Below are positions 21,938 to 32,082 of a stretch of DNA of 64,000 nt, piece after piece. The DNA lies in the NCBI RefSeq assembly GCF_000002595.2, contig NC_057019.1, forward strand, positions 3,410,368 to 3,474,367. The letters run 5' to 3'. The translations under genes and the position numbers were made by a program. A model generated the notes under the pieces. It was not told where the DNA came from and searched no databases. It saw nothing but the letters and a program-made list of their open reading frames with translations. The DNA comes from Chlamydomonas reinhardtii. Its lineage: Eukaryota > Chlorophyta > Chlorophyceae > Chlamydomonadales > Chlamydomonadaceae. Position 1 is the first letter of the stretch. Each line of letters begins with the position of its first letter.

Positions 21938-24759
21938 AAGCGGTCAAAGCCGACCTGACCGACGCCGGCGAGGAGCTGAGCAGGTACCGAAAACTCCCAC
22001 GCCAATGCTACATGCTCATCAAACAGTGCCTGAAAGCCAAAGTGGCCTACTCCTTACCAACCATGGCCTACACGCAGCCAGACATTCGGGCCTTGGACGC
22101 CCAAATCGCAGGCATCGCTCGAAGATGCGTCGGTCTACCACGCGATTGCGCCACCCGCGCCATCCTACTACCCGCCGAGCTAGGCGGTCTCGGGATCGGC
22201 TCACTCCGGGAAGAATACGTGCAGAGAGCCTCGAGGCTACTTGTAATCTCGCTCAACGACACCGGCCGGCTTGGTGTCGTGACACGCCGCCTGCTCCACC
22301 TACAGGCCGCGCACGCAGGAAGTGACCTCCCACTGCACGACATGAAAAGGGCGGGTCAATTTTTTGTCACCCTTAAACAACTCACACTTCTACAGGACCA
22401 CGACCTACTTGCCATGCTGCAAGGCAAAGAATTCACTGCCGCCCTACCAGCCCTTGTCTCTAAACTACGGGCCGCTGAAGCCACCACGCCCGCCTACCTT
22501 CGCGCCGACTGGATCAGCCCCTTGACCATCGATCTTGGACTGAACCTGGCGGACCTGGTGGACGCAAACACAGGGCGGCACATTATTGACACCACGCAGC
22601 TTGACCGGCAATTCCCAAAAGGCAGGGTGAAAGACAAGCACAAGAGGGCCTTAAACCGATTTACCGTCGCCCTATGTAAACCGGCAGAAGCACCCCCCAA
22701 ATCTATGGGCCACAAACCCCTCCCCATGCAAAGCCGCACCCTGCCCGCCGGCGTCTCCAAGGCCGACCTCAATTCAGCTGGAGACCTACCTAAACCCATA
22801 CCCCAACGAACTCTCACCTCCCTCCTGGCCCGCTGGCAAGAGGCACTACCGAGCCCCGCGGCTCCACCAAAACCTTCCCTAGAAGTCCTGCAGGCAAAAC
22901 CGAAGCAAACGGCAAAGCAACGTCATTCTCACTTCATCAAACACGACACACGCACAAGAAACCCCGAGGTCGAAGCCAATGACGACGCCCTACCCGGCTC
23001 TACGGTTCATGACCCCTCCGACCCCACAAAGGACCTAGCTTTCTACATGAGTGCCGCGAGGGAGTTCGCCCCACTCGCTCAACAATGCAAAACCCTAGGG
23101 ACCACGCGATGGACGGGGACCTGGAGGTCCCCAATCAGGCAAATGCCAGCCCGCGCACTAATCACCGGCCCACACACCCACACAGTCCACGCGCTACTAC
23201 ATACCCGGCCATACCAGCAACCTGCTGCTCCCACGTACCAGCGGCTGTACCTACCCGATGGCTGCCCAGCCACAACCCCACCGCCCGCGCCCGCACACTC
23301 GCATAACCGGCGTAAACGCGGCTCCCAGCCCACCCGCTGCCCATACACTCACCATGCTATTCAGCCGCGGGCCCCTACACGGGCAGCCGCACCCAGGAGA
23401 GACAGCGCAGCCGCGCAGCCAAGCTCCCGCCCTGCATGGCGCAAAGTCAGAGACAATGCGCTGAATGGCCGCCTACCCCAGTCCATCGCTGGGGTACAGG
23501 CAGCACAGCACATCACCGCCCATCTAACTAACCGCGACGACATTATCGCAGCCGTCGTCAGCGGACCCATGACCCACAAAACTAACGCCCCGCCGCCCAA
23601 GCGAAAACGAAAGCAGGGCCCACCGCCCGAGGAGCCCCCCTGGGCAGAACGCTGTCGCTATAAGGTTCGGTGGCAACCCACCCTGACCACAAACGGCATC
23701 CTCCGAGCCTACGAGCTACAGAACTACAACGCCACTAGCACAACCAAACCCCCGTGCCGACTATGGGGGCAAGGCATCCGGCGCTTCATGGTCCAAGTGC
23801 ACTGGGCTGAAACGGAAGACCCCCTCTCCTCACTCTCCGAAAACCCAGGGTGGGCGGCCGCCCTGGCACGCTACACTCTTGCCCAAGCCGTAGACGCGCC
23901 CCCTGACCCTACCCCGCCTCCCGCCCTTGACAATCACCTCACCAGTAAGCAGCGCCAGGGGAGATGGCGAGACCCAGCACCCAGCGAAGCCGCACGCAAA
24001 CGTGCGATCCTCCGGTGCAGCACCATCGACGTCAAATCCTGTAACCCGGACACAGACATCCACCCGACAGGTCAATACTGTATTCAAGTGGGCACACGTG
24101 AGCCGGGCAGCGCCACAGGCACGCCGTCCGGCCCCCCCCAAGACCCCGACCCCCCCGCTAGGGTCTACGGCCCGGACGGACGCTGCATAGGAACCGTTAG
24201 CGCTGCCCGACTTGCCCTACTCCACGCCCGGTACAGGACCCTTAACCCCACTCACCCCCCGGAAAGGTTCGCTGCCGCCCTGGCCTCCCTGATTATACGG
24301 TACCGCCCCAGCAAACGCCACAAGGAGAGTTCCACCAACCCAGCGCACGAGGTCACCCTCTGCCCCGACCTAATGTCCACTCTCACGTCCCATATCAAGT
24401 TCCAGACGGAGGCATTCGCATCTCCCCTCAACGCCCACTGCGACATCCCGGCATACTACACTACCCACCCGCAAGATTCAGAGTTCGGGGCCGCCCATGA
24501 CTGCTACAGCCGCACGCTAGATGGAATCTCCTTCGTTCACCCACCCCCACAACCCGAACACACCAGCCTGGCCATGGCGTGGGCGGTCGCCAGCGCCGAG
24601 GCGGCAACACCGCACACACCGCACCACTACGGCCTAAACCTGTTCGACAAGTTCTCATTTGAAGAGGCCCGCTGCGCGTTCAAATACCGCTGGGGCCTCT
24701 CCTGGAATGCCAAGCGGGCCGCAAGAGTAAAACACCCCATGCCCGGCTGCGCAGGCGGC

Positions 24760-25437
24760 GAATGCCCCCTGTGCCGCGGCGACGACGGTGGCACGCACAC
24801 CCTGGGCGGCTGCACCCACCCACGCATGAAAGCAGCCTACATTGCGCGTCACAACCGCGCTGTCCAGCGGATAGCGAAAGCAATTAGTCAGGGCCACTAT
24901 GGAGGCTGCGTTATGTACATGGACGCCGGTAAGGATGCCCCCACTTACAGCGGGGGAACCCGCATTCCTGCGTGGATGCTCCCCAGCACGCCAGAGAGCG
25001 TGCGCAAGAAGTTCCGTCCAGACCTGCTGGTCATTCCCACACTCCGGATGCACAGGCCCGGACTGCCAGCCCGTGCACCCCGCACACGCCGACAAAGGAG
25101 CGCTCATAAGGTCTACGTCATAGAAGTCGGATACTGCTCGGACCTAAACCACCCGGACAAACGCGCAGAGAAGCTGCAACAACACGAAGACCTCGTGGCC
25201 GCTCTCCGCGACGCAGGCTGGGACGTGATGTACAGCCCAGACACTGTAATTAGCCTTGGCCATACCGGCACGGTCACACCCCACCTTCATGCCCTCCTCA
25301 AAACACTCGGATGCCCCACACAGTCCGCACACAGCACATGCCGTAAACTAGTGCAGCACGCCATCCACACCACAACCGCCATCACAGCCCTCCGCCGCGA
25401 AATCTACAGCCACAAATGGCCAGGGAGACCACCATAA
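24760..25437 (+). other. restriction-like endonuclease domain of Dualen
   Basis: At the C-terminus are a zinc motif, CPLCRGDDGGTHTLGGC, then RMKAAYIARHNRAVQRI, FRPDLLVIPT and VYVIEVGYCSDLNHPDKRAE. This matches the CCHC and PD-(D/E)XK pattern of R2-like RLE retroelements (RPD, then E in the next strand and a downstream K). With the APE domain upstream, the element has two independent nicking activities. Confidence 0.9.
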
Positions 25438-25628
25438 AACCGTATGACCCGCTGTGGGAAAGGGGCCAGGCCCAGTACGCCTAGGCGCACTGGCAACCTC
25501 CCCTCTCTCACTTGGGGGACAGGGGCTCAGCGGCGGAGACCATCTATGCGGTGGTCTCTCACGCCCTCACACCCCTACCTCCGCAGAACACGCCCTGTCA
25601 TGCAGGGAGTACCTATTATTATTATTAT
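25438..25628 (+). other. Dualen 3' UTR and ATT tail
   Basis: After the stop at 25437 come about 190 bp with two clear stem-loops: GAGACCA (25536-25542) pairs with TGGTCTC (25552-25558), and CCCTG (25593-25597) pairs with CAGGG (25603-25607). The element ends in five ATT units (25615-25629), the last base overlapping the target-site duplication. In other LINEs such hairpins are the RT recognition site. Confidence 0.8.
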
Positions 25629-25641
25629 TGTCCAGCTTATG
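25629..25641 (+). repeat. target-site duplication, right
   Basis: TGTCCAGCTTATG, the match of 13551-13563. The LINE reading frame resumes here (CPAYAQARTWLQQLW). Confidence 0.93.
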
Positions 25642-26745
25642 CGCAGGCAAGGACGTGGCTGCAGCAGCTGTGGGCCTGCGTTGCGCCCCAGGCAGCGGCG
25701 CCGCCAGTGACGGACGCGGGCTTCATGCTGGGGGACCGCATGGGTATGTGGGCCTCAGGCCCGCGGGGGGCGGGCGCGCTGCTGTGGAGCACTTTGCGGG
25801 CCACCTTCTTGTACGCCGTCTGGTGTGCGTACTGGTCCCGCGAGCCTGCTAAGCAGACGTCGGAGCATGTGGTTCGGGAGGTGGTCAGCGAGCTGCGCAG
25901 GGTGATGCAGCTGCGTTTCACTGCCGCCACGCTAACCCCTGAAACCCTGTCGGCTCTGCCCACTCAGCTTCTCACCGCACAGCTCAAGGCGGCTAAGCTG
26001 GAGCACTTTGTGGCCATCTGGTCTGCGGGTGGCGCGCTTTGTGAAGTGGAGGAGGTTCAGGGTGGGTCACCGAAGTTGAACTTGCGGCTGACGCTTGCAT
26101 CACCTGTGCAGGCCCCCTAGGTTTCCTTTTGGGCGGTGGTTCTTTCCAGGCGCTGGCGTGGCATTTATCGTCATCAGCTTATCTGGCGCCCATGTGTTTT
26201 AGCTCTGGCTGGCGTCGCAGCGCCTGGGCGGCTGTGGGCCTTCCTGCACAGCACGTCTTGCAGCGGGCTGGAGCCCGCTTAGTCAGCGCCACATCTGGCC
26301 CGTTTAGTTTTCTGCTTGTGTCTCCTCTGCCGGTTCTCCTGGGGTGTTGCTTAAGCAACCGACTTGTGGGGGTGGGGTGGGTTTGGGCGGGGCGAGTGCG
26401 TAGCGCTGGTGTTTCCTTTTCTGGCGCGCGGTGGTGGTGGTTCTTGCGGTTAGGCTGTGGTGTAGGTTGGTGCTTGGGTTAGGTCTGGCGGTGTTTTTGT
26501 GCAACCCCTCCCGGGGGGCGGGGGGGCCAGCCTCCTGATCTGTCTGCCGGGTCGGGGTGGGGTGAGGTGGGTTGGGTGGGGGTGGTTGTTGGCGCTTTCG
26601 GGGTGTTTGCTTTCTGCTTTCTTCTCTTTTCTTCTCTTCTTGCCCTGTCAGGGTTCTGGTCTCGGGGACCAGGCTGTCTTTAGGCAGCAGGGGGGCAGCG
26701 CGTCTGCCCCTGTTCAACCTTGTAAGGATGATTCCTCAAAAAAAG
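25629..26745 (+). mobile_element. L1-like LINE copy E, 3' section
   Basis: This continues copy E: the rest of the zinc motif region, the C-terminal coding end to a stop at 26118-26120, the whole 3' UTR and the terminal GTAAGGATGATTCCTC with an A7 run (26722-26745). The C-terminal frame matches copy C almost residue for residue. The next truncated copy starts directly at the A run. Confidence 0.92.
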
Positions 26746-27064
26746 GCAGCGGCGCCGCCAGTGACGGACGCGGGCTTCATGCTGGGTGACGACATGGGTG
26801 TGTGGGCCTCAGGCCCGCGGGGGGCGGGCGCGCTGCTGTGGAGCACCCCCCCACCCCCCACACATGTCGTCCCACAACACGAACCCCCCACCCCGCCACC
26901 CGCCACCCAGCCACCTGTGCACCTGTGCAGGCCCCCTAGGTTTCCTTTTGGGCGGCGTTTCTTTCCTTGCATGGGGCGTGGCGTATTATCGTCATCAGCT
27001 TATCTGGCGCCCATGTGTTTTAGCTCTGGCTGGCGTCGCAGCGCCTGGGCGGCTGTGGGCCTTC
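26746..27064 (+). mobile_element. L1-like LINE copy F (plus), rearranged
   Basis: It starts after the A run of copy E in the C-terminal coding region (GGCAGCGGCGCCGCCAGTG). At about 26850 it switches to some 80 bp of C/A-rich sequence not seen in other copies, then resumes at the ORF end and the first part of the 3' UTR, which stops at 27064. Confidence 0.75.
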
Positions 27065-27549
27065 CTGGAGCCAGGGGTCCAGAGCCACCGGGTTATTGTG
27101 GAAGTGCTGCGCCGCCGTGGTGGTCAGCTGCGCCGCTGCACGCTGCCACTCCGCCTCCCGCTCCGCCAGCCGCGACTGTGCCGCCGGCTGGGTCCCCGAA
27201 TCCCCCGCCTGCTGTGCTGGCGCCGGGCACGGCATGGCTGCGGGGCGGGCCGGAGGCGGAGGTGCGGCCGGGTTGGCCGCGGTGATGGCCCGCCGCACGT
27301 CCCGCACCGTGTAGTCCGCCAAGCTGACACCCGCAATCCGGCAGTGCTCCGGGTGCACCACCACCCCAGCCTCCGGCGCCAGGAAGTACGGCGCCCGAGG
27401 CCACGCCCCCGCCCGTTCCCCTGGTGGTGCTGCATCGTACGCCGCCCGCTCGTCAAAGGTCCACAGGTGCCGCGGCTTGCGATGCTGCAGCACACAGGCA
27501 GGCTGCCACGCCACATCCACCGCCGGGGGCAGCACGCCAGGCCCAGGCT
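27065..27549 (-). mobile_element. L1-like LINE copy G (minus), internal piece
   Basis: This is a minus-oriented central coding segment only, equivalent to about 4755-5225 of copy B. It has neither end of the element and is flanked by plus-oriented UTR pieces on both sides, so it is a rearrangement product or an insertion remnant. Confidence 0.8.
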
Positions 27550-28150
27550 ACCTGGCGCCCATGAGTACTAGCTCTGGCTGGAGTCGCAGCGCCTGGGCGG
27601 CTGTGGGACTTCCTGCACAGCGCGTTGTTTGCAGCTTTCTTCTATGTCTTGCAGCGGGCTGGACCCCGCTAAGTCAGCGCCACATCTGGCCCGTTTAGTG
27701 TTTCCTTAGCAGGTTTTCCTGGGGTGTTGCTTAAGCAACCGACTTGTGGGGGTGGGGTGGGTTACGGCGGGTCGAGTGCTGGTAGCGCTGGTGGTTTCGC
27801 TTCTGGCGCGCGGTGGTGTGTTTTCAGGTGGCGGTGTTTCTTGCGGTCAGGTTTTGTTGTAGGTTGGTGCTCGGGTTAGGTTTTGCGGTCTTGTTAGGGA
27901 ACCCCTCCCGGGGGGCGGGGGGGCCAGCCTCCTGCTCTGTCTGCCGGGTCGGGGTGGGGTGGAGTGGGTTGGTGGTGGGTGGCCGTTGGCGTTCTTCTGG
28001 GTTTTCTTTCAGCTTTCTTCTCTTTTCTTTTCTTCTTGCCCTGTCGGGGTTCTGGTCTCTGGGGCCAGGCTGCGTCGGGTCCTCGTGCCCAGCAGTTGGG
28101 AGGCAGCGCGTCTGCTTCCGTTCAATCCTGTAAGGATGATTCCTCAAAAA
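27550..28150 (+). mobile_element. L1-like LINE copy H (plus), variant 3' UTR
   Basis: A 3' UTR with terminus (28130-28150) differs from the main type by many substitutions and short indels, for example an added stretch at 27624-27650 and CGTTCAATCCTGTAAGGATG near the end. It marks a second, older subfamily; the minus-oriented piece at 29044-29287 shares it. Confidence 0.8.
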
Positions 28151-28161
28151 AACAAATCACG

Positions 28162-28679
28162 CTGGACCCGTGCTGCCCCCCGCCGGCGGCGCCCCAGCGG
28201 CTGCACAGGCAGCCGCTCAACAGGCAGCAGTCGGTTCCACCAGCACTGGCGTGGGATTGGATGCTGAAGATGAGGGCCGTAAGCGGCGGCGGCGCGGGTG
28301 GGCGCAACGGCAGCGGCGCGGCGGTGCCCCCCCCCACACACACACACAGGCCATGGCTGCTGGCGTCGCAGGCACTCATGCTGGACTCGTGCTGCCCCCC
28401 GCCGGCGGCACCCCAGAGGCTGCACAGGCAGCCGCTCAACAGGCAGCAGTCGGTTCCACCAGCACTGGCGTGGGATTGGGTGCTGAAGATGAGGGCCGTA
28501 AGCGGCGGCGGCGCGGGTGGGCGCAACGGCAGCGATGCGGCGGTGCCCCCCCCCCACACACACACAGGCCATGGCTGCTGTCGTCGCAGGCACACATGCT
28601 GGACCCGTGCTGCCCCCCGCCGGCGGCACCCCAGAGGCTGCACAGGCAGCCGCTCAACAGGCAGCAGTCGGTTCCACCG
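28162..28679 (+). repeat. 218-bp coding tandem repeat (2.4 units)
   Basis: Units start at 28162, 28381 and 28599 (partial). One frame reads LPPAGGTPEAAQAAAQQAAV, then GVGLGAEDEGRKRRRRGW, then a (CA)-rich hinge. The repeat is alanine-rich followed by a basic cluster, plausible for an RNA-binding ORF1 tail. The same unit is seen on the minus strand at 770-1484. Confidence 0.85.
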
Positions 28680-29043
28680 CAGCCAACCCGGCCGCACCTC
28701 CGGCTCCGGCCCGCCCCGCAGCCATGCCGTGCCCGGCGCCAGCACAGCAGGCGGGGGGTTCGGGGACCCAGCAGGTGGCACAGTCGCGGCTGGCGGAGCG
28801 GGAGGCGGAGTGGCAGCGTGCAGCGGCGCAGCTGACCACCACGGCGGCGCAGCACTTCCACAATAACCCGGTGGCTCTGGACCCCTGGCTCCACCGCACC
28901 TCCGCGGCAGCCGGGCAGCAGAACACGCCGGCAAGAGAACTGCAGTCGTATACGTCCCCGTCCCAGCAGTCGGGTGAGGGGCCGCGGCGTTCCGAGCGGT
29001 TGCAGGAGCAGGCGGCAGGCGGGGCGGGGCCTAGCACGGGGCC

Positions 29044-29287
29044 TTTTGATTAATCATCCTTACAGGATTGAACGGAAGCAGACGCGCTACCTCCCAACTG
29101 CTGGGCACGAGGACCCGACGCAGCCTGGCCCCAGAGGCCAGAACGGATTCCTCAAAAAAAAGAGCCCCGACAGGGCAAGAAGAAAAGAGAAGAGAAGAAA
29201 GCTGAAAGGAAAACCCAGAAAAACGCCAACGGCCACCCACATCCACCCCACCCCACCCCACCCCGACCCGGCAGACAGAACAGGAGG
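29044..29287 (-). mobile_element. variant LINE 3' end inserted in copy I
   Basis: A 5'-truncated 3' end of the variant subfamily, minus orientation, is flanked by GGCCT on both sides (about 29040 and 29286). Copies B, C and E read through this point. Inside it a shorter tail scrap, GGATTCCTC plus A8, is itself inserted at about 29144-29163. Confidence 0.8.
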
Positions 29288-29443
29288 CCTGCCACGGTGG
29301 CGGCGGCAGCAGCGGCGGCGGTGGAGGGCGACCCTCGCACACCGCCCCCGGATGCGTCCATTCTGCGGGGTACGTGGCGGAGGCTGTGGGACAGCCACGC
29401 CAGTCGGGGGGCTAAGGTGCTGGTGTACCGGCTGCAACATGCC

Positions 29444-29689
29444 CCTAACCGAACATCCCCTCCACAACACCTACGTACCCCATAAAAACACTTTACATAC
29501 CGCCCCACAATAACTATCAATACCTGTAAAACACCCCCTTACCGTACTTCACACACGTCCACACAAGGGTACCTTGACGTGTTTGCCGTGTTATTACACG
29601 GCGCGCAGCCTCACAGGCCACGACGACCAGCCTAGCAATAGCACTTTTACGGCTTTCAAGGCAGCGCTAAGTGTCTCTTACAAATTGGC
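29444..29689. other. unassigned AT-richer stretch at the nest edge
   Basis: The stretch is C/A-rich and then mixed, with several imperfect CCTTAC-like words. No gene, RNA or known repeat end is visible. Confidence 0.5.
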
Positions 29690-30445
29690 GGCGGCAGCGG
29701 CGGCGGCGGCGGCGGCAGCAGCGGGCGCGCGTGCGCGCATCTTGGTAGCGGAGGGGGCGGGAAAGGCCACGTGGAGGAGGAGAGCGCAGCGCCGCCCAAG
29801 AAGCGGCGCAAGCGCGCAGGCTGAGGAGCCGGCTGGTGTCTAGGTAGCGGTCCGCGGTGGGGCTGGCAGGGCATTCGTAGCGGCATGACGAGTGGTGCGG
29901 CTGTTGATAACTGTGCTGTGTCTGGCTGCGGTTGGCTCTGCTGTGGCATCACGATTGCTAGGCACCTGGTTTGGCTTTGTGCCTGTGGAAACCGACCCCG
30001 GCTATGTCCGGGCGATGAGGTTGTTCGGCCTCAGACTGGAGGGGCTCAGCCCCTTTTCCCGTGACTGGGGAACAGTTGTTCTTAGGCTTCATCCTTACAG
30101 GGGGCCGCGGCCGTGTGCTCCGCCGCCTACATTGGGGCCCGCTTCTTGCCGCTCCCCGAAGATTGGGTTGGTATTTACACCCCCTTCCCTGGAGGGGGCG
30201 GGGTAAGCGGCATGATGGGCCGGAGCCCACAAAGCCGTGACTGTGCTGCGCCCTGCCGCCTGCCGGAATACTGAATACGCGCGTAGCCAAGTCGTGTGGA
30301 AGGCCCCTGAATGGCAGCGTGATAGAGCCAATCAAGCGGAGTTGATTGGCACAACTTTGTATTGCATGGCTAAGTAAAAACCCCTACCGCTGCGCAGTAC
30401 CCCGGCTTGCCCCTCCCCCCTCCGGGCGCCCCGTGTCATGCGTGC
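29690..30445 (+). repeat. dispersed repeat R2, copy 1
   Basis: It is alignable by eye with 58530-59300. Both start with a GCGGCG-rich coding-like tract. Both have AGCGGAGGGGGC followed by a short basic C-terminus (VAEGAGKA then an R/K-rich stretch and a stop). Both end in CTACCGCTRCGCAGTAC and GGCTTGCCCCTCCCCC. The basic peptide end suggests the 3' part of a DNA-transposon gene, but no transposase motif is visible. Confidence 0.5.
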
Positions 30446-30499
30446 CCCGAAAGGGACGCAGCAGCACGTAGAATCCCGTGCACAGGCGCAGGTGACAGC

Positions 30500-30765
30500 C
30501 GCGGATCAGGTAACAGGGCGTGACGGTTCGAGGCTGTGGGAGCCAGCACACAGCATAGGTTGTGTCCCTCCAAACGCATACACTTCTGGCTCTGTCATTA
30601 CGGATGTCCGCACTGTCAGGTTCAAGGCCAGCGCGCGCGCAACCCAGTGCACAGCTATTGCATCTCCCCACAAGTGTTCAGGTAGCGTTACGTTCTGAAG
30701 TCGAGGCGCAGACCGCATCATATCGCGGTATATGCAAGTGCAAGGCTTCCTCCTCCCCACTTGGC
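30500..30765 (-). mobile_element. Copia-like fossil fragment
   Basis: One minus-strand stretch reads LPEHLWGDAI followed by T..PEVYAFGGTQP, resembling the end of a Ty1/Copia integrase. The fragment is old and clearly broken; no LTRs are recognised. Neighbouring sequence to about 31.4 kb may belong to it but cannot be assigned. Confidence 0.35.
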
Positions 30766-31470
30766 CGACTGCGTCCTGGTAGAGGGTTAGAGGCTGTGTA
30801 CTGCGCGAGAAGGGTAGCTGCAGCGGTTCGTGCCCGGCCCTCGTCTACATAGTGTATCTCGAGCACGCCAATGTTATCGCCCACGTCTCCAAGCTGGGCG
30901 ACGGCTTCTGAGTACTCCGCGAAAGCTTGTTCTAGTGCGTTCATGGCCCTCGCACGAACATGTGCGCATCGACCACTTGTCCGAGCACCATTGCTACGAC
31001 GTAGCCTACTGCGTCAAAAAGATCATTCCCAACTTGATAGCGATAATTGGAAATGCGCTGTAAACCGCGTTGGCGTTATGCGACGCTGCAAGTGGCCTTG
31101 CTGTCGCTAGAGCGACCTTCCTTCACGGGGACCCTTAAAACTACCAGTCACTGCACAACGTAATACTATTCCACGGTGCTCGCGCTCTTCTGCGCGGATG
31201 AGGGCCTCACAACAAGTGCTGATGTGATGCCGCTTGAGCGGCAACACATTATATGAGCTGGTTATGGTCCAAGTATAATGACGTCCTTTACATTGGTAAC
31301 CTCTGTGTACTGACCCGCCCGTCCAGCAACTCAATCCTGTCGCCATAATCAAGCGTTGGAATATAGGTGCCAGCGTTTGCACCTTTGCATTCTCAACGCT
31401 CGTCATTGCGTAGACCTTTGTGGGTTCTCCTGCACTTGCGCGTTACTCCTCCGCTGAACTTCGTCCTACC
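30766..31470. other. intergenic, nothing certain
   Basis: Mixed sequence without codon bias, possibly decayed transposon. Confidence 0.4.
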
Positions 31471-31479
31471 GCTGAGCTT

Positions 31480-31674
31480 CTGTTTTTTCCAAGTTTCGCA
31501 TCGCTACGCACATATTCCAGAGCGTAGTTCTCACATGCCACTCGCCTGCTGTGCTCGGGTTTCCCGAGAAATAACTCAAGGTAAAACTGTCATAACCGAG
31601 GGGGCCCCACCCGGGAACTCGATGCGACCGCAATGGCTTCCGCCCCTCCCCCTTCGGGGAAGGGGCAAGCCAAC
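31480..31674 (+). repeat. non-autonomous repeat R1, diverged copy 3
   Basis: It shares GCTCGGGTTT, ATAACTCAAG, the GATGCGACCGCAATGGC block, the CCCCTCCCCCTTCGGGG hairpin and the AAGGGGCAAGCCAAC end with the copy at 60121-60489, in the same orientation. It is much more diverged than copies 1 and 2; its left boundary is not clear. Confidence 0.65.
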
Positions 31675-32082
31675 CCCTTATCAAGGCGGATTCCGTCAAC
31701 CAGTTGTCGGGGTTATTCGGTCAGTCGGTCCCGAGGGTTTCAGGGCATGGGCGTGGGGCATGGGGCTGGCACTCTGTTTTACGATCCCTTACCTGCGCCC
31801 ACAGCGCCCACCGCCCCCCAGCCACTCCCACAGCGCCAATCTGGATATCGTATTAGCATTTCCTGCTGCATTCACTGTACTGTACTGTCATAACAGGCAA
31901 TCCTAGTCCGGAGGTTCAACAACAATCAAGGCCAAAGACTGACTGATGTAGTTCCGCCACACTCTAGCTCTGCTGGCTCCCCGCCGATGCCGCCTTCTGC
32001 AGAGACCCGCCCGCAGGCTTGCTCAGTACAATTTCGTCGGGTTGGAGGAAGGGGTTGCCGTGGGCCTGCCCCTGGCCAGCCG

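Larger units (their letters stand above)
17946..25437 (+). pseudogene. Dualen ORF2 polyprotein, broken in two places
   Basis: The replication protein is spread over frame 1 (to 20718), frame 2 (20396-21937) and frame 1 again (21925-25437). Its start is not clear; the N-terminal boundary given here is arbitrary. The first frame change fits a one-base difference in the A7 run at 20520-20526. The second, near 21930, falls right after RT block D (MRINRDKSA), and the stretch that normally holds the YLG-type motif seems missing, so a small deletion is likely. Domains in order are protease-like, APE, RT, a linker of about 900 residues with several proline/alanine-rich parts, CCHC zinc motif and RLE. 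Key residues of both endonucleases and the RT are present, which argues for a recent loss of function or for assembly errors. Confidence 0.85.
13564..25628 (+). mobile_element. Dualen/RandI-type non-LTR retrotransposon
   Basis: A 12,065-bp element is inserted in LINE copy E and bounded by a perfect 13-bp duplication. In order it has a leader with an 18-bp palindrome (13629-13646), a spliced ORF1 candidate (14497-17105), a spacer, a cysteine-protease-like domain (about 18030-18540), a 100-N gap, an APE endonuclease (19255-20053), a reverse transcriptase (to 21937), a long linker and a restriction-like endonuclease (about 24760-25437). The 3' UTR has two hairpins, and the tail is five ATT units. 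Both an APE and an RLE in one element is the hallmark of Dualen. Most of it is C-rich on the plus strand. ORF2 is broken in two places, so this copy is probably inactive but young. Confidence 0.93.
28151..29443 (+). mobile_element. L1-like LINE copy I (plus), internally deleted
   Basis: The copy begins after the A run of copy H with the 218-bp ORF1-side repeats. It jumps at about 28679 (shared CACCGC) to the alanine-rich C-terminal coding region, skipping endonuclease and RT, and ends at about 29443 in mid-ORF. A minus-oriented 3'-end fragment is inserted at 29044-29287. This is the right edge of the nest. Confidence 0.8.

Noticed and set aside
28162-28679. CRISPR-like array
   Set aside because: Units are about 218 bp, contiguous, coding and without spacers; the host is a eukaryote.
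30766-31470. Extension of the Copia-like fossil or a host gene
   Set aside because: ORFs on both strands lack codon bias, and only the 30.5-30.77 kb stretch has a family resemblance.
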